A stretch of DNA of 64,000 nt from assembly GCA_943192975.1 (NCBI GenBank), contig CALPCJ010000009.1, positions 1-64,000 on the forward strand, written 5' to 3'. A program made the position numbers and the translations under genes. The notes beneath the pieces were generated by a model. The model had not been told where the DNA came from, did not search any database, and worked only from the letters and a program-made list of their open reading frames with translations. Shown here one piece after another: positions 1 to 7,473 of the stretch (its first letter is position 1; each line of letters opens with the position of its first letter). This DNA is from Senimuribacter intestinalis (GTDB lineage Bacteria; Bacillota; Clostridia; Peptostreptococcales; Anaerovoracaceae).

Positions 1-264
1 GTGGTTGTCTCCTTTTTCTCTTGAATCTATTTTCAATCCTTGAGAAGAAGTTGTCAACTAAAATTATACAACATCATACTCCACTCACTAATATGAATAT
101 GCCAATCACATAAGTAACCTTTTTTATAATCTTTGTATAACACATGCCTCAATTCTCCACTTTTGTCATTCCTCTCTCTTCAATGTAAGAGGGATGACAT
201 CAAGCTTATATATTATTTTCGTATATACTGCTTTCTGAGATTCATTTTAATTCACGTGGTTTTT
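1..264. other. No gene seen
   Basis: I see no convincing gene here. The short open frame on the plus strand from about 133 has no ribosome binding site and is rich in Phe, Leu and Cys, as expected from random AT-rich sequence. From about 234 onward the sequence matches the stretch starting near 12776, so the right part belongs to a block that is duplicated elsewhere in the window. Confidence 0.5.
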
Positions 265-750
265 CTAAGACTCACAAGATATAATATGTTTCACTTTCTG
301 TGCTTCCTTCTCCTTTAAAACTACCCCGCTTATTTTATCTCTCATTACAAAACAACGGCTATTCTCTCTAGTAAGGTACAAAGTTTCTTTCTGCTTCTTG
401 TAAATAACACGTAAAGCAACACCTGCACAGCTCATCCTTCCACCCTTTTCTTTATTAACTTTGTGTGGAAATTTTCCGAAAATACGACTCACTATCTTTT
501 TCTCTTCCTCTGAAAGTTCTCGAAGAAAATTCAAACGTTTTCCAGTCTCATCGGTTTCCCACAACTCAATTTGCATTACATTTTTGTGAATCATTTTCTC
601 CTTTGTCCATGGGAGAATCATGCATCCTAGACCCGCCGCCATTGATATTAAAAGCCTTGTACTAGGATACCACTTGCAATATAGCAACAAGTTTACAGAG
701 AAAATAATCGTACCGACAAAACTCATATAAACCTTTTCTTTAATATCCAT
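265..750 (-). CDS. Putative membrane-anchored immunity-like protein, copy 1
   Basis: The product is about 161 residues and I do not recognise its family. Residues about 8-50 form two hydrophobic segments (around SFVGTIIFSVNLLLYCKW and LISMAAGLGCMILPW). They are followed by a charged soluble domain of about 110 residues. The frame is open further upstream to 840, but I chose the start at 750: GAGG lies six bases before that ATG, and similarity to the second copy (12811-13296) begins just upstream of it. The copies are nearly identical in DNA except in their last 25 or so codons. The gene lies last in the RHS toxin array, after an orphan toxin tip and its putative immunity gene. A role as an immunity protein is inferred from that position only. 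Confidence 0.6.
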   Translation of the reverse strand: MDIKEKVYMSFVGTIIFSVNLLLYCKWYPSTRLLISMAAGLGCMILPWTKEKMIHKNVMQIELWETDETGKRLNFLRELSEEEKKIVSRIFGKFPHKVNKEKGGRMSCAGVALRVIYKKQKETLYLTRENSRCFVMRDKISGVVLKEKEAQKVKHIISCES

Positions 751-839
751 TTTACGCCTCATTGCTGCTATCCAAAATCTTTGTAGTTCTGCTGCGAAAA
801 TATGTTTAACTATAATAATATTTCTATTTTTTAAAAGCA

Positions 840-1370
840 TTATACTTTCAACATAGACATATTATATTCATTTCGATTATCAAATTCGTTAGCCGCTATT
901 TGATAATTGAGTCCCCAACTTTTAAATAACGCTCGTTCTTTTTCAGATTCTCCATAAATGCAACAAATGTCTTCATGTGTCTGCGTAAATAAAAGACAAT
1001 TTTTATTTTCATCAAATAAACATAAATCCTCTGGTAAGTTTGGATACAACCATTGACTTAAAGCGCCATATTCTATTGCTTTAAGTCTGAACTCTTTCGT
1101 TATTTGAAAAACATAAATGTCCAAAACATGGCTGTACTTTGAATTGAATACTTTCTTATCTACATAGTTTTTTATTAATTTTGGATAAACCGCCTCTATT
1201 AGTGAGTTACAGTTCTTGCGATACATATTATAGTCTTTATTTAATTTTATACTATTGCAAAAACCTTTCTGCCTGAAATTAGGCAATATAAACATTCCAT
1301 AAGTACTTTTTTTTAAAATATAATTTAGGAATTCACTATTACTTGTTGAATTAATCTGAATTGATAACAT
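840..1370 (-). CDS. Putative immunity protein of the HYH/HIW-type RHS toxin (single-domain form)
   Basis: This is a soluble protein of about 176 residues with no named family that I recognise. The start at 1370 is set by AAGGAG placed four bases before the ATG; the frame runs a little further upstream without a better site. It directly follows the orphan RHS tip at 1442-2194. Residues about 120-160 resemble residues about 105-150 of the protein at 7474-8691: both contain a Pro-Glu-Asp stretch, then DENK or KENG, then a Cys-Cys-Ile-Tyr motif. Since that second protein follows an RHS tip with the same toxin type, the two toxin-immunity pairs support each other. The immunity role is inferred from this shared pairing and was not recognised from sequence alone. 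Confidence 0.65.
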   Translation of the reverse strand: MLSIQINSTSNSEFLNYILKKSTYGMFILPNFRQKGFCNSIKLNKDYNMYRKNCNSLIEAVYPKLIKNYVDKKVFNSKYSHVLDIYVFQITKEFRLKAIEYGALSQWLYPNLPEDLCLFDENKNCLLFTQTHEDICCIYGESEKERALFKSWGLNYQIAANEFDNRNEYNMSMLKV

Positions 1371-1384
1371 ATTTCTCCTTTTAA

Positions 1385-1424
1385 GATGAGTTATACAAAA
1401 TAATATCATTTTGTATAACTCATC
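1385..1424 (-). promoter_or_regulatory. Long perfect inverted repeat between toxin tip and immunity gene
   Basis: Bases 1385-1401 and 1408-1424 are perfect reverse complements (17-bp stem, 6-base loop). The repeat starts 17 bases after the toxin stop codon and ends just before the Shine-Dalgarno site of the immunity gene. No U-tract follows on the minus strand, so it is not a standard intrinsic terminator. It may protect or process the mRNA, or reduce read-through into the immunity gene. Confidence 0.75.
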
Positions 1425-1441
1425 GCTAATTTAATATTATC

Positions 1442-2194
1442 TTACCATATATGCGCTTTATTTTTTCTATTCTGTACATGATAATGATAAAAGTATCCCG
1501 CTACTCCTGCCATATTTTTATCAATCTCTGGACCTATAATACCTGTAAAACTTCCAGCTAATGATTTGGCAAAATGTTTATTTATAGCAAAAACATTATT
1601 TTGTCTCCGAATCCTAGATTTAGCTTGAGCAAAACTGATTCCTCTTCCAATTGTGATATATTTAAAACCATTAATACTATTCATATATCCCTCAAAATAT
1701 TTTTGCTTTTTCCTCTTTACTTTATCTTCTATCTTAGATTGTGCCTTTGGAATCTTTGTATAAATTTCTACACTAGATTGTACTTTTAGAACATATGGCT
1801 TTGTTCCGCTCCATACTTTTTGTACTCCTTTACGAATTTGGTTACCTACTGAAGATAATCCATTTCCTATCATGGTACAAAAATTTCTCCAAGAATTTTG
1901 AAATTCTGGAGTAGACATAAACTCTGTTGCTGCAATCAAAGCCGCAGTCAATGCAGCTATTGCACCAGTTGAAAGAGCAAAATGCCCACTCGGATCGACA
2001 TAATTCACCGGGTTATTCGCACAGTACGCATACAAATGCAAGGTATTCGGGTCATTCTCACTACCCCTGTATGTATCCTCCGGCAAAAACCTTTTATCCG
2101 CCGGGTCATAATACCTGACATTTAGATAGTAAAATTCCTGTAGCCTCATCGTAGATACCACCTGCACAGCAGATTTCGTTATACAAATCTCCAT
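1442..2194 (-). CDS. Orphan RHS C-terminal tip, HYH/HIW-type toxin, with frameshifted core start
   Basis: The protein carries the last part of an RHS core (RYYDPADKRF, then NPVNYVDPSGHF) and then a variant toxin region of about 170 residues. That region begins with a hydrophobic Ala-rich segment and ends in a domain with GPEIDK, HYHV and AHIW motifs. The same arrangement is seen at 8784-9728, with clear similarity throughout, and I cannot assign the toxin to a named family. Just upstream of RYYDP the RHS frame has one extra base near 2131-2137, so the first 20 or so codons from 2194 are read out of frame relative to the RHS core. There is no signal peptide. It is therefore an orphan reservoir tip, not an exported protein on its own. 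A candidate immunity gene follows at 840-1370. Confidence 0.7.
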   Translation of the reverse strand: MEICITKSAVQVVSTMRLQEFYYLNVRYYDPADKRFLPEDTYRGSENDPNTLHLYAYCANNPVNYVDPSGHFALSTGAIAALTAALIAATEFMSTPEFQNSWRNFCTMIGNGLSSVGNQIRKGVQKVWSGTKPYVLKVQSSVEIYTKIPKAQSKIEDKVKRKKQKYFEGYMNSINGFKYITIGRGISFAQAKSRIRRQNNVFAINKHFAKSLAGSFTGIIGPEIDKNMAGVAGYFYHYHVQNRKNKAHIW

Positions 2195-2698
2195 GAGCAG
2201 AAATTATTTCAATAGCAATGATTACGGAATTATTCCAAGAGCTTTCATTTCCTTAAAAAATGCATCTGCCTGTCCATTTGGATTTGCGTTTCTGGTTGCT
2301 TCCAATTCTATGTCCTCATATTCATATCCGTGGATAATAACCGCAATATCCTTGCCAAAGACCTTTTTAAAAAATCCATCTTCTTGTAATTTTCGCACTG
2401 CAGATGAAATTAGTTCCAGAAGTTTCTTCCAATCAGTCTCTCTTTCTTCCAAAAGATACATCAAATCTTTTTCTTCCTGATTCCAAAAGGCATAGTTCCA
2501 TCTTTCCTCACCAACTTGATGTTCTTCTATATTAAAACTGATAGCAAAATCCGTCACTTCATGTCCGCTATGATTTATAAATACCGAGATTGCGTAAATA
2601 TTTTCATTTTTCCATGAAGTTACTGCGTTTTTCAAGGCTTTGGAAATATCTGTTTTACATAACGGTTTCTTCACAGTTTTCTGTTTTCCCGTAATTAA
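2195..2698. repeat. Duplicated immunity-gene 3' block (copy at about 15218-15721)
   Basis: The last 160 or so codons of the immunity gene at 2222-3349, and the spacer down into the next RHS remnant, are almost identical to 15218-15721. Upstream of about 2698 the two immunity genes diverge sharply. The block is a likely homology tract for recombination between modules. Confidence 0.8.
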
Positions 2699-3349
2699 AC
2701 CCTCTACTATCGGAGGAATATGCAATTCAGTTTTGCCATTAACAAAACACTTCAATTTATCGCTATTATAAATAAAGTCCAAGTAATGGATTTCCTCTCG
2801 ACCAGTATCATTAAAAATCGAGACATCTTTGCGAGTAACTGAAACGAGTTTATTTTCTTTGTAGCTATATGTCTCTAGCACCATGTCAAAACAATTAGAA
2901 AAAAAGATTGTTAAAAAAATATTTTCAATTATCCGATTTCCATCATACGTTGATATTATTATCCTGCGCACCTCGTTCTCTTCCATATATAAAGAAATTT
3001 CAGTGTCTTCGACTCGGTTAACCCATTCATATCTGAAAGTTTCGTTATCGAGATTTTTTTGTATCAGTACTAGCTTGTCATTATCGAAATAATAATAATA
3101 GTCCGGTCTCTTTTTCGTATCGCTAGCTAATAATTTCCCACGCCGCGCATTTGTGATTAAGATTTCCTCGACTAAACTTGGGCAGTAATATCCTCTTGTA
3201 ACTAAAAGCCCTCCTCTCGAACACTGCATTTGGAAATCATTTTTATGTTTAATTGCATTTTTCACGCTGTTTAAATTGTTTTGTGTACAGACCTGGCAGA
3301 TTATTTGTTCTGCCAGATCTAAATATTTTCTTATCTTCAAATTCTTCAT
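2222..3349 (-). CDS. DUF4303-like immunity protein for the WHH-type AHH nuclease tip
   Basis: The protein has 375 residues. The C-terminal 160 or so contain WNYAFWNQEE, then FGKDIAVIIHGYEYEDIEL and an ANPNGQ stretch, which I take as a DUF4303-like domain (assigned by eye). The N-terminal 215 residues contain RGYYCPSLVEEI, also present in the paralogue at 15245-16360. The two paralogues are near-identical in the C-terminal part but strongly diverged before it. The start at 3349 has AAGGAAT eight bases upstream. The gene follows the orphan nuclease tip at 3362-4147 after only 12 bases, the usual spacing of a toxin-immunity pair. The variable N-terminal half is the likely part that recognises the toxin. 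Confidence 0.75.
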   Translation of the reverse strand: MKNLKIRKYLDLAEQIICQVCTQNNLNSVKNAIKHKNDFQMQCSRGGLLVTRGYYCPSLVEEILITNARRGKLLASDTKKRPDYYYYFDNDKLVLIQKNLDNETFRYEWVNRVEDTEISLYMEENEVRRIIISTYDGNRIIENIFLTIFFSNCFDMVLETYSYKENKLVSVTRKDVSIFNDTGREEIHYLDFIYNSDKLKCFVNGKTELHIPPIVEGLITGKQKTVKKPLCKTDISKALKNAVTSWKNENIYAISVFINHSGHEVTDFAISFNIEEHQVGEERWNYAFWNQEEKDLMYLLEERETDWKKLLELISSAVRKLQEDGFFKKVFGKDIAVIIHGYEYEDIELEATRNANPNGQADAFFKEMKALGIIP

Positions 3350-3361
3350 AGTCCAGATTCC

Positions 3362-4147
3362 TTAAAATGGCGAGATTTGTTCTAATTGCCCAATGAAATT
3401 TCTTAGGTAACCATATGCCTTTTCAACATTTTTTCTTTTGTTACCTTTCTTCTGATAAGCAGTTTGCATCATAGAATTCACTATGCTAAAATAGTCATTT
3501 CGATGTAAGCGCTTATGGAGACCTTTTTTTATATAAATAAGGTTAATCCAGTTATCCAGACGTATCCCAACTTTCTTTATTATTTTACGCGCAGGCTTTG
3601 CTTTTGGATGACTTTGAGCAACGATATGATGCCATTCCTTAGTATCATATTTTCTCTTTGCTTTAGAAAAGCTTTTCCCAATTGCTTTTGATAGAGACTT
3701 CGCCTTTGACTTCACATACTCGGAGGCTCCGCTTAAAGTATTCTCAATACCTCTAATAGCTCTTCCCCACGCCTCCTGAAACTCTTTTGTAGTTGTAAGA
3801 TAGGTTAGAGTAATGCCACCTATTACAATTGCCGCTCCTTTTGCAATCCACGGGATAAAGAATATTCCAAAATGCCCACTCGGATCGACATAATTCACCG
3901 GGTTATTCGCACAGTACGCATACAAATGCAAGGTATTCGGGTCATTCTCACTACCCCTGTACGTATCCTCCGTCAAAAACCTTTTATCCGCCGGGTCATA
4001 ATACCTGGCATTCAGATAATAAAGCCCCGTGCTCGCATCATAAATCCCTCCGGTATAGCAGATCTCGTTATACAAATCCCCGTGGACAGTCGTCTCGCCA
4101 AAACCACTGTATTCATAAGAGTTTGCACAGTTTCCGCTGCTGTCCAA
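3362..4147 (-). CDS. Orphan RHS C-terminal tip with AHH-superfamily nuclease (WHH variant)
   Basis: From an RHS core end (SGFGETTVHGDL, YYLNARYYDPADKRF, NPVNYVDPSGHF) the protein runs into a hydrophobic pre-toxin segment and then a nuclease-like domain. The motif EWHHIVAQ, followed by KPARKIIKKVGI and later GLHKRLHRNDYF, matches the AHH group of HNH/Endo VII nucleases. His residues in the HH pair and in LHKRLH are the likely catalytic and metal-binding ones. It lacks a signal peptide and most of the RHS barrel, so it is probably silent unless recombined onto the full RHS gene at 16372-24993. It is identical to that gene's tip up to the residues just before the nuclease and then diverges. The indicated start is a TTG; the real core remnant extends to about 4490 with a frameshift. 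Confidence 0.75.
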   Translation of the reverse strand: MDSSGNCANSYEYSGFGETTVHGDLYNEICYTGGIYDASTGLYYLNARYYDPADKRFLTEDTYRGSENDPNTLHLYAYCANNPVNYVDPSGHFGIFFIPWIAKGAAIVIGGITLTYLTTTKEFQEAWGRAIRGIENTLSGASEYVKSKAKSLSKAIGKSFSKAKRKYDTKEWHHIVAQSHPKAKPARKIIKKVGIRLDNWINLIYIKKGLHKRLHRNDYFSIVNSMMQTAYQKKGNKRKNVEKAYGYLRNFIGQLEQISPF

Positions 4148-4252
4148 AATACTAGTCGTGCTGGCACGGATATCCTTGTTGTAGAAGTAATAATCCTTAC
4201 CAGTTTCAGCATCCCGCTCAGCAGCAATGATATTTCCGGCATCACCAAAAGG
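3868..4252. repeat. RHS core-end repeat, one of five copies
   Basis: The DNA coding for the end of the RHS core, down to the PSGHF codons, is nearly identical at about 1980-2180 (diverged in part), 3868-4252, 9340-9720, 15005-15209 and 16884-17262. After PSGHF the sequence changes with each toxin. These copies provide the homology by which an orphan tip could be exchanged onto the main RHS gene. Confidence 0.85.
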
Positions 4253-4490
4253 TTCAGAGTATTTCTGTTTGTATAGCCACTTGTGTGCACTATGCTTCCC
4301 ATCTGATAATCATAGGCGGTGTATAAGGATACTCCTACTGCCTCCACAAACTTACTGGTGCGCTGTCCTAACCCGTTATACCCGTTGTCCTGGCGGAAAG
4401 TATAAGCGCCATTTTCCATGCAGGTTATCATGCACAGTCTGTTATCTGCATCATAGGTGAATTTCTTTTCTGTACTGCCGTTTTTAAGAC
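4148..4490 (-). pseudogene. Frameshifted RHS-core remnant upstream of orphan tip
   Basis: The minus strand encodes RHS-like sequence (KKFTYDADNRL, DNGYNGLGQR, YDYQMG) up to about 4260. From there the reading frame must change to continue into GDAGNIIAAERDAETG and the tip at 3362-4147. The left part differs from the core of the main RHS gene at the same place, so it derives from a different RHS gene. This is a broken leftover of a former full-length gene or of a recombined piece. Confidence 0.7.
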
Positions 4491-4539
4491 GGTATTTTTA
4501 TTTTTGACAACATGACTTTCAGATTGAATTTTGCTAAAA

Positions 4540-4573
4540 GTAGAGACAAACTATTTAGGTCGTCTGTCTCTAC
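4540..4573 (-). terminator. Intrinsic terminator after the 4595-5339 gene pair
   Basis: GTAGAGACA (4540-4548) pairs with TGTCTCTAC (4565-4573). On the minus strand the stem is followed by TTTT. It lies 22 bases after the stop codon at 4595 and before the next RHS remnant. Confidence 0.7.
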
Positions 4574-4594
4574 CTTCTCCTTACATTAACCGCA

Positions 4595-5056
4595 CTATTC
4601 TGTTGCTACCTCCAGTTTTACGACTTCTTCCACATCATCTACACATACATAAGTGACTCTTATATATCCTTCCTCCGGTACAGGATTATTTATGAAACGT
4701 ACAACCGAGAATTCTTTACCGTTAACAGTAAATCTAACATTTCCTCCTTTGGGTTCAACTCGTTCAGTAATTTCCCCTTCTACAACTTCATAACCTCCAC
4801 TGTAATATGCATTAGCATATCGTTGCGGCATTCCACCTCCTTTTCCTTCTACAATCAGTGTAATAACCAAAAGAACACATATAAGAAAATATCCTAACAA
4901 CTTTGCCGAATCTTTCGAAGTTACTACATCCTTCTCTCTGAATTCCTTAAATCGGTTAATCGAATAGATCACCATCGCAATGAGGAATCCTAAAACCACC
5001 ACTATAAACGTTGGAAATGGATGTTTTGATATTTCATATACTGTTTCGAATGTCAT
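4595..5056 (-). CDS. Small two-TM protein with a C-terminal extracytoplasmic domain
   Basis: About 153 residues. The start at 5056 has AAGGAG nine bases upstream; the open frame extends further but overlaps the preceding gene. There are two hydrophobic helices (around FIVVVLGFLIAMVIYSI and LLGYFLICVLLVITLIV), then a Gly-rich turn and a soluble domain of about 85 residues rich in Val and Glu. I do not recognise the family. With the small gene just upstream it forms a pair placed after a leftover toxin tail (5424-5543), where an immunity gene would be expected. The immunity role is inferred from that position. Confidence 0.65.
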   Translation of the reverse strand: MTFETVYEISKHPFPTFIVVVLGFLIAMVIYSINRFKEFREKDVVTSKDSAKLLGYFLICVLLVITLIVEGKGGGMPQRYANAYYSGGYEVVEGEITERVEPKGGNVRFTVNGKEFSVVRFINNPVPEEGYIRVTYVCVDDVEEVVKLEVATE

Positions 5057-5114
5057 AGCAGTTATCTCCTTCCTTAAAATCTGCGTTTTGTTGACGCATG
5101 CATTCGCCTGTTTT

Positions 5115-5339
5115 CTACAGGCACCTTTTTGTTTTTCCTGCCTTTGCTCCTGCTCCTTCACCATCTTCGTCCCACGGAATTTCTATTTCTTTACCGTCTG
5201 TATAGCCAAGATATTCTGCAATTCCATCAATGCTTTTTTCTATCAACGGCTCTTCAGGCTCTATTCCGCACATGAAAAAAGAAACACATGAGACTATAAG
5301 CAGGAATGCCAAAATAACCTTTTTGATTACATTTTTCAT
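5115..5339 (-). CDS. Small secreted or lipoprotein-like protein
   Basis: The product has 74 residues. It begins with a classical signal sequence (charged MKNVIKK, then a hydrophobic stretch ending SFFMCG) whose Cys could be lipidated, although the lipobox is not a good match. The rest is acidic, with a basic tail. AGAGGAG precedes the ATG by eight bases. The true start of the next gene (5056) lies 59 bases after this stop. It is the first gene after the hairpin at 5373-5410. It could be part of an immunity pair; no family is recognised. Confidence 0.55.
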   Translation of the reverse strand: MKNVIKKVILAFLLIVSCVSFFMCGIEPEEPLIEKSIDGIAEYLGYTDGKEIEIPWDEDGEGAGAKAGKTKRCL

Positions 5340-5372
5340 AGCTGGTCTCCTCTATGCAATTAAACATTAACA

Positions 5373-5410
5373 CCTACTGGGATGATATTTAATCAAATCG
5401 TCCCAGTAGG
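5373..5410 (-). promoter_or_regulatory. Inverted repeat after leftover toxin stop codon
   Basis: CCTACTGGGA (5373-5382) pairs perfectly with TCCCAGTAGG (5401-5410), with an 18-base loop. On the minus strand it begins 13 bases after the stop codon of the toxin-like tail at 5424-5543. This matches the position of the inverted repeats at 1385, 8740 and 14398. The following bases are T-rich but not a clean U-tract. Confidence 0.7.
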
Positions 5411-5423
5411 CATGATTCTTACA

Positions 5424-5543
5424 CTATAGCTTCCAATTAATTCCTTTTTCGTACCAATCACTTCCACCATTCTTAGTTTCATTTTTGCCTCTGTTATAAA
5501 AAACTAGTAGCTCCAAATTTTTGGAAAGAAATCTTCTCGTCAT
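5424..5543 (-). pseudogene. Leftover C-terminal toxin tail
   Basis: A 39-codon frame ends in GGSDWYEKGINWKL and a TAG. The first 25 codons derive from the block duplicated near 10729; the last 14 or so are not found elsewhere in the window. It looks like the last codons of a lost RHS or similar toxin joined by recombination to unrelated sequence. It is followed by a hairpin and two small genes, as in the intact toxin modules. It is unlikely to be functional. Confidence 0.45.
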
Positions 5544-6330
5544 CTTTTATCATTTTACAGCAAATAACAAATCAGATTACCTAAATAATAACTATAATCA
5601 CTTATCACGATTGCATAATTCTATTGCATCTGCTTCCCATTTATCAAACTAATAACTACTCTACTAATGACCGAACTTCGTGCTCACACTTTATCTCTCT
5701 TATATAAGAAAGTGCCTGTTCTTCTGTTTTGCTGAAAATAACACACCGTAAAGCATCAATACAAACAAAAATATCTTCTTCTGTAAAATATAAAAATGTT
5801 GCACCCATTTCTCGACACCCGACTAATACCATTTTATGGAGCAATCCAAAATAACTTATATATAAACATTTCCAACTAAGCAAGTTTAAAATAAATCTTG
5901 TTTTAAATCCCCATGTTTTTTTTGCATATGTGTCAGCAACCAAGTTTCCATGTGCACCTATACAGCCCACAATATCATCGTTTTTATTGTTTTCATAAAG
6001 CTTATGAACAATATTTATAATTTCTTTTTCTCCATGAAGATAGGTTCTCATAGGAATATTTCCGTCTAGTGCCCTCTGAAAAAAGTTTTCTTCTCCACCT
6101 TCTAATACCCCACAGCAGATAATCGAATACGGATATTCATTCAATAACTCAAAATATTTATCCGCATCACAGGATTTGATTGTATCTACAAACATTTTAT
6201 TCATTTCTCTTTTTCCTTTTAAAACGTGTGGTTTATATAAATAACATTCATATTTCCTTTTTATGCAGTTTTCCATTTTTTCTATATTTTCATCTGTGAG
6301 GATTTGGCGAATCAGTTGATTCGCAGTAAT
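5460..6330. repeat. Duplicated block (copy at about 10729-11590)
   Basis: The noncoding stretch 5466-5655, the gene segment 5656-6204 and the 34-codon scar up to about 6330 match 10729-11590 closely, with scattered substitutions and a more diverged central portion. The block edges fall inside genes (the start of the membrane protein at 10739 on one side, a beta-propeller gene on the other), showing that the duplication joined unrelated frames. Confidence 0.8.
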
Positions 6331-6774
6331 TAAAATCTCTATTTTTCCTGTTTTTGCATCAATTTGAACCACATTATCCGACATATCATTACAATACAGA
6401 TATCCATTTTTATATGTTCCATTATCCCATAACCAATAACTGGCATCCTCTTTTTCATTATTCAAAAGTGTTATTATACGCTCTTTAGCTTCTTCAAGTT
6501 GATATTCGATGATTTTATACTGGTAACTCTCTCCAATTCCAATAACAATAATGCTATCCTCATCTTTTGGAATAATATACGCAGGATATACATTTTCTGA
6601 AAATTGATGTGTGCTTACTTGCCCTGTGGATAAATTTTTAACAACAAGGCTCCCAAGATTTTCATCAACAGCAAATAATCTTCCGTTTATTATTTTAAAT
6701 GATTCAAATGAATGTTCATCACCTTGTAGAAGTTTCTTCTGTACTCCGGATGCTATATCCTTTTCCCAAATCAC
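5656..6774 (-). pseudogene. Chimera: beta-propeller fragment fused to a Cys-rich immunity-like protein
   Basis: The frame is open from about 6857 with no ATG near its beginning; 6774 is a GTG. The first 140 or so residues have repeated short strands typical of a beta-propeller (IINGRLFAVDENLG, NGYLYCNDMSDN). They continue a gene whose beginning is at 7171-7458, beyond an IS110 remnant. At about 6330 the frame passes into a scar (ANQLIRQILTDENIEKMENC) that elsewhere is the N-terminus of a DUF4303-like immunity protein. It then enters a 182-residue protein nearly identical to 10913-11461. That last unit has its own ATG at 6204 with an AAAGGA-type site upstream, so it may still be made independently as 5656-6204. 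Confidence 0.6.
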
Positions 6775-6857
6775 ATCATAAAATTGTTTCCCATTTTTTT
6801 CGTCATAAATTTCTTCAATGTAATATATAGCAGTCTCGTATAATCCAATTATCCTTC

Positions 6858-7177
6858 ATAGAATGATTGGATTCACTTTTTCCTTTCTTTTTATTTTGGT
6901 TATATCAAGGAACCCATTTGTTCCTGTATAATACTTAAAGCACTGTGGATTTGTATCTATCGCATTACAGCTTTGACTGGTAGAAGGAGACTCAGACCAC
7001 AGCTTTTCGTCTATTACTGTTAATCAGTTAGTTAACGCTTGACGTTTCATGTTTCGAGAATACACAGTCGAATTCCCTGTGGATAAACAGCGGTGCTAAA
7101 TACTATCGCAAGGAGTTTTTTGCCATGTACTATGTCGGAATTAATGTTTCCAAGTACAAACACGACTGCTTCATTCT
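6858..7177 (+). mobile_element. IS110-family remnant: left noncoding end plus first transposase codons
   Basis: From 7125, after AAGGAG, the plus strand reads MYYVGINVSKYKHDCFIL, the typical start of an IS110-family (DEDD) transposase, but it stops after 19 codons. The usual GIDVS motif holding the first catalytic Asp reads GINVS here. About 260 noncoding bases lie upstream, as in IS110 elements, whose left end encodes the bridge RNA. The element sits inside a beta-propeller-like gene whose two parts lie at 7171-7458 and below 6857. The rest of the transposase and the right end are missing. Boundaries are approximate. Confidence 0.65.
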
Positions 7178-7458
7178 CCTTTAGTGCTATACATGAAGTT
7201 TGAATCAATTGTTATCTTTTTCTTGCTCCCATCTAAGGCGATCATCACAGTGTCTGACGGTTGTCCGCCCATTCCCCTTCCAGCAAAAACTAAAACATTT
7301 TCGCCATTGAAACACATCTCTGTTCCAAATTCTTGTAAGATTCCTTTTTGATTCCATAAAAGGTACTTTTCATCTTCTTTTATGTCGTATAAATATAATT
7401 TGCTTCCACAAATAAATGGCATTGACCAAATACTATTTCCTATTTTTCTCCCAATCAA
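7171..7458 (-). pseudogene. 5' part of an interrupted beta-propeller-like gene
   Basis: Ninety-five residues with short repeated strands (GSKLYLYDIKEDEKYLLW, NGENVLVFAGRGM) look like blades of a beta-propeller. The start at 7458 is a TTG with a weak ribosome site, so the N-terminus may also be missing. It ends at the edge of the IS110 remnant. The frame on the other side of that remnant (below 6857) continues with the same kind of strand pattern, so the two parts probably formed one gene. It follows the putative immunity gene at 7474-8691 after 15 bases. Confidence 0.55.
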
Positions 7459-7473
7459 AGTAATCCAAAATCA

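Noticed and set aside
133..318. Plus-strand frame of 61 codons at the left edge
   Set aside because: No Shine-Dalgarno site, unusual composition, and overlap with a block that is coding on the minus strand.
4012..4431. Separate 139-residue protein
   Set aside because: It is a frameshifted RHS core. The second half is the out-of-frame reading of the conserved GDAGNIIAAERD region.
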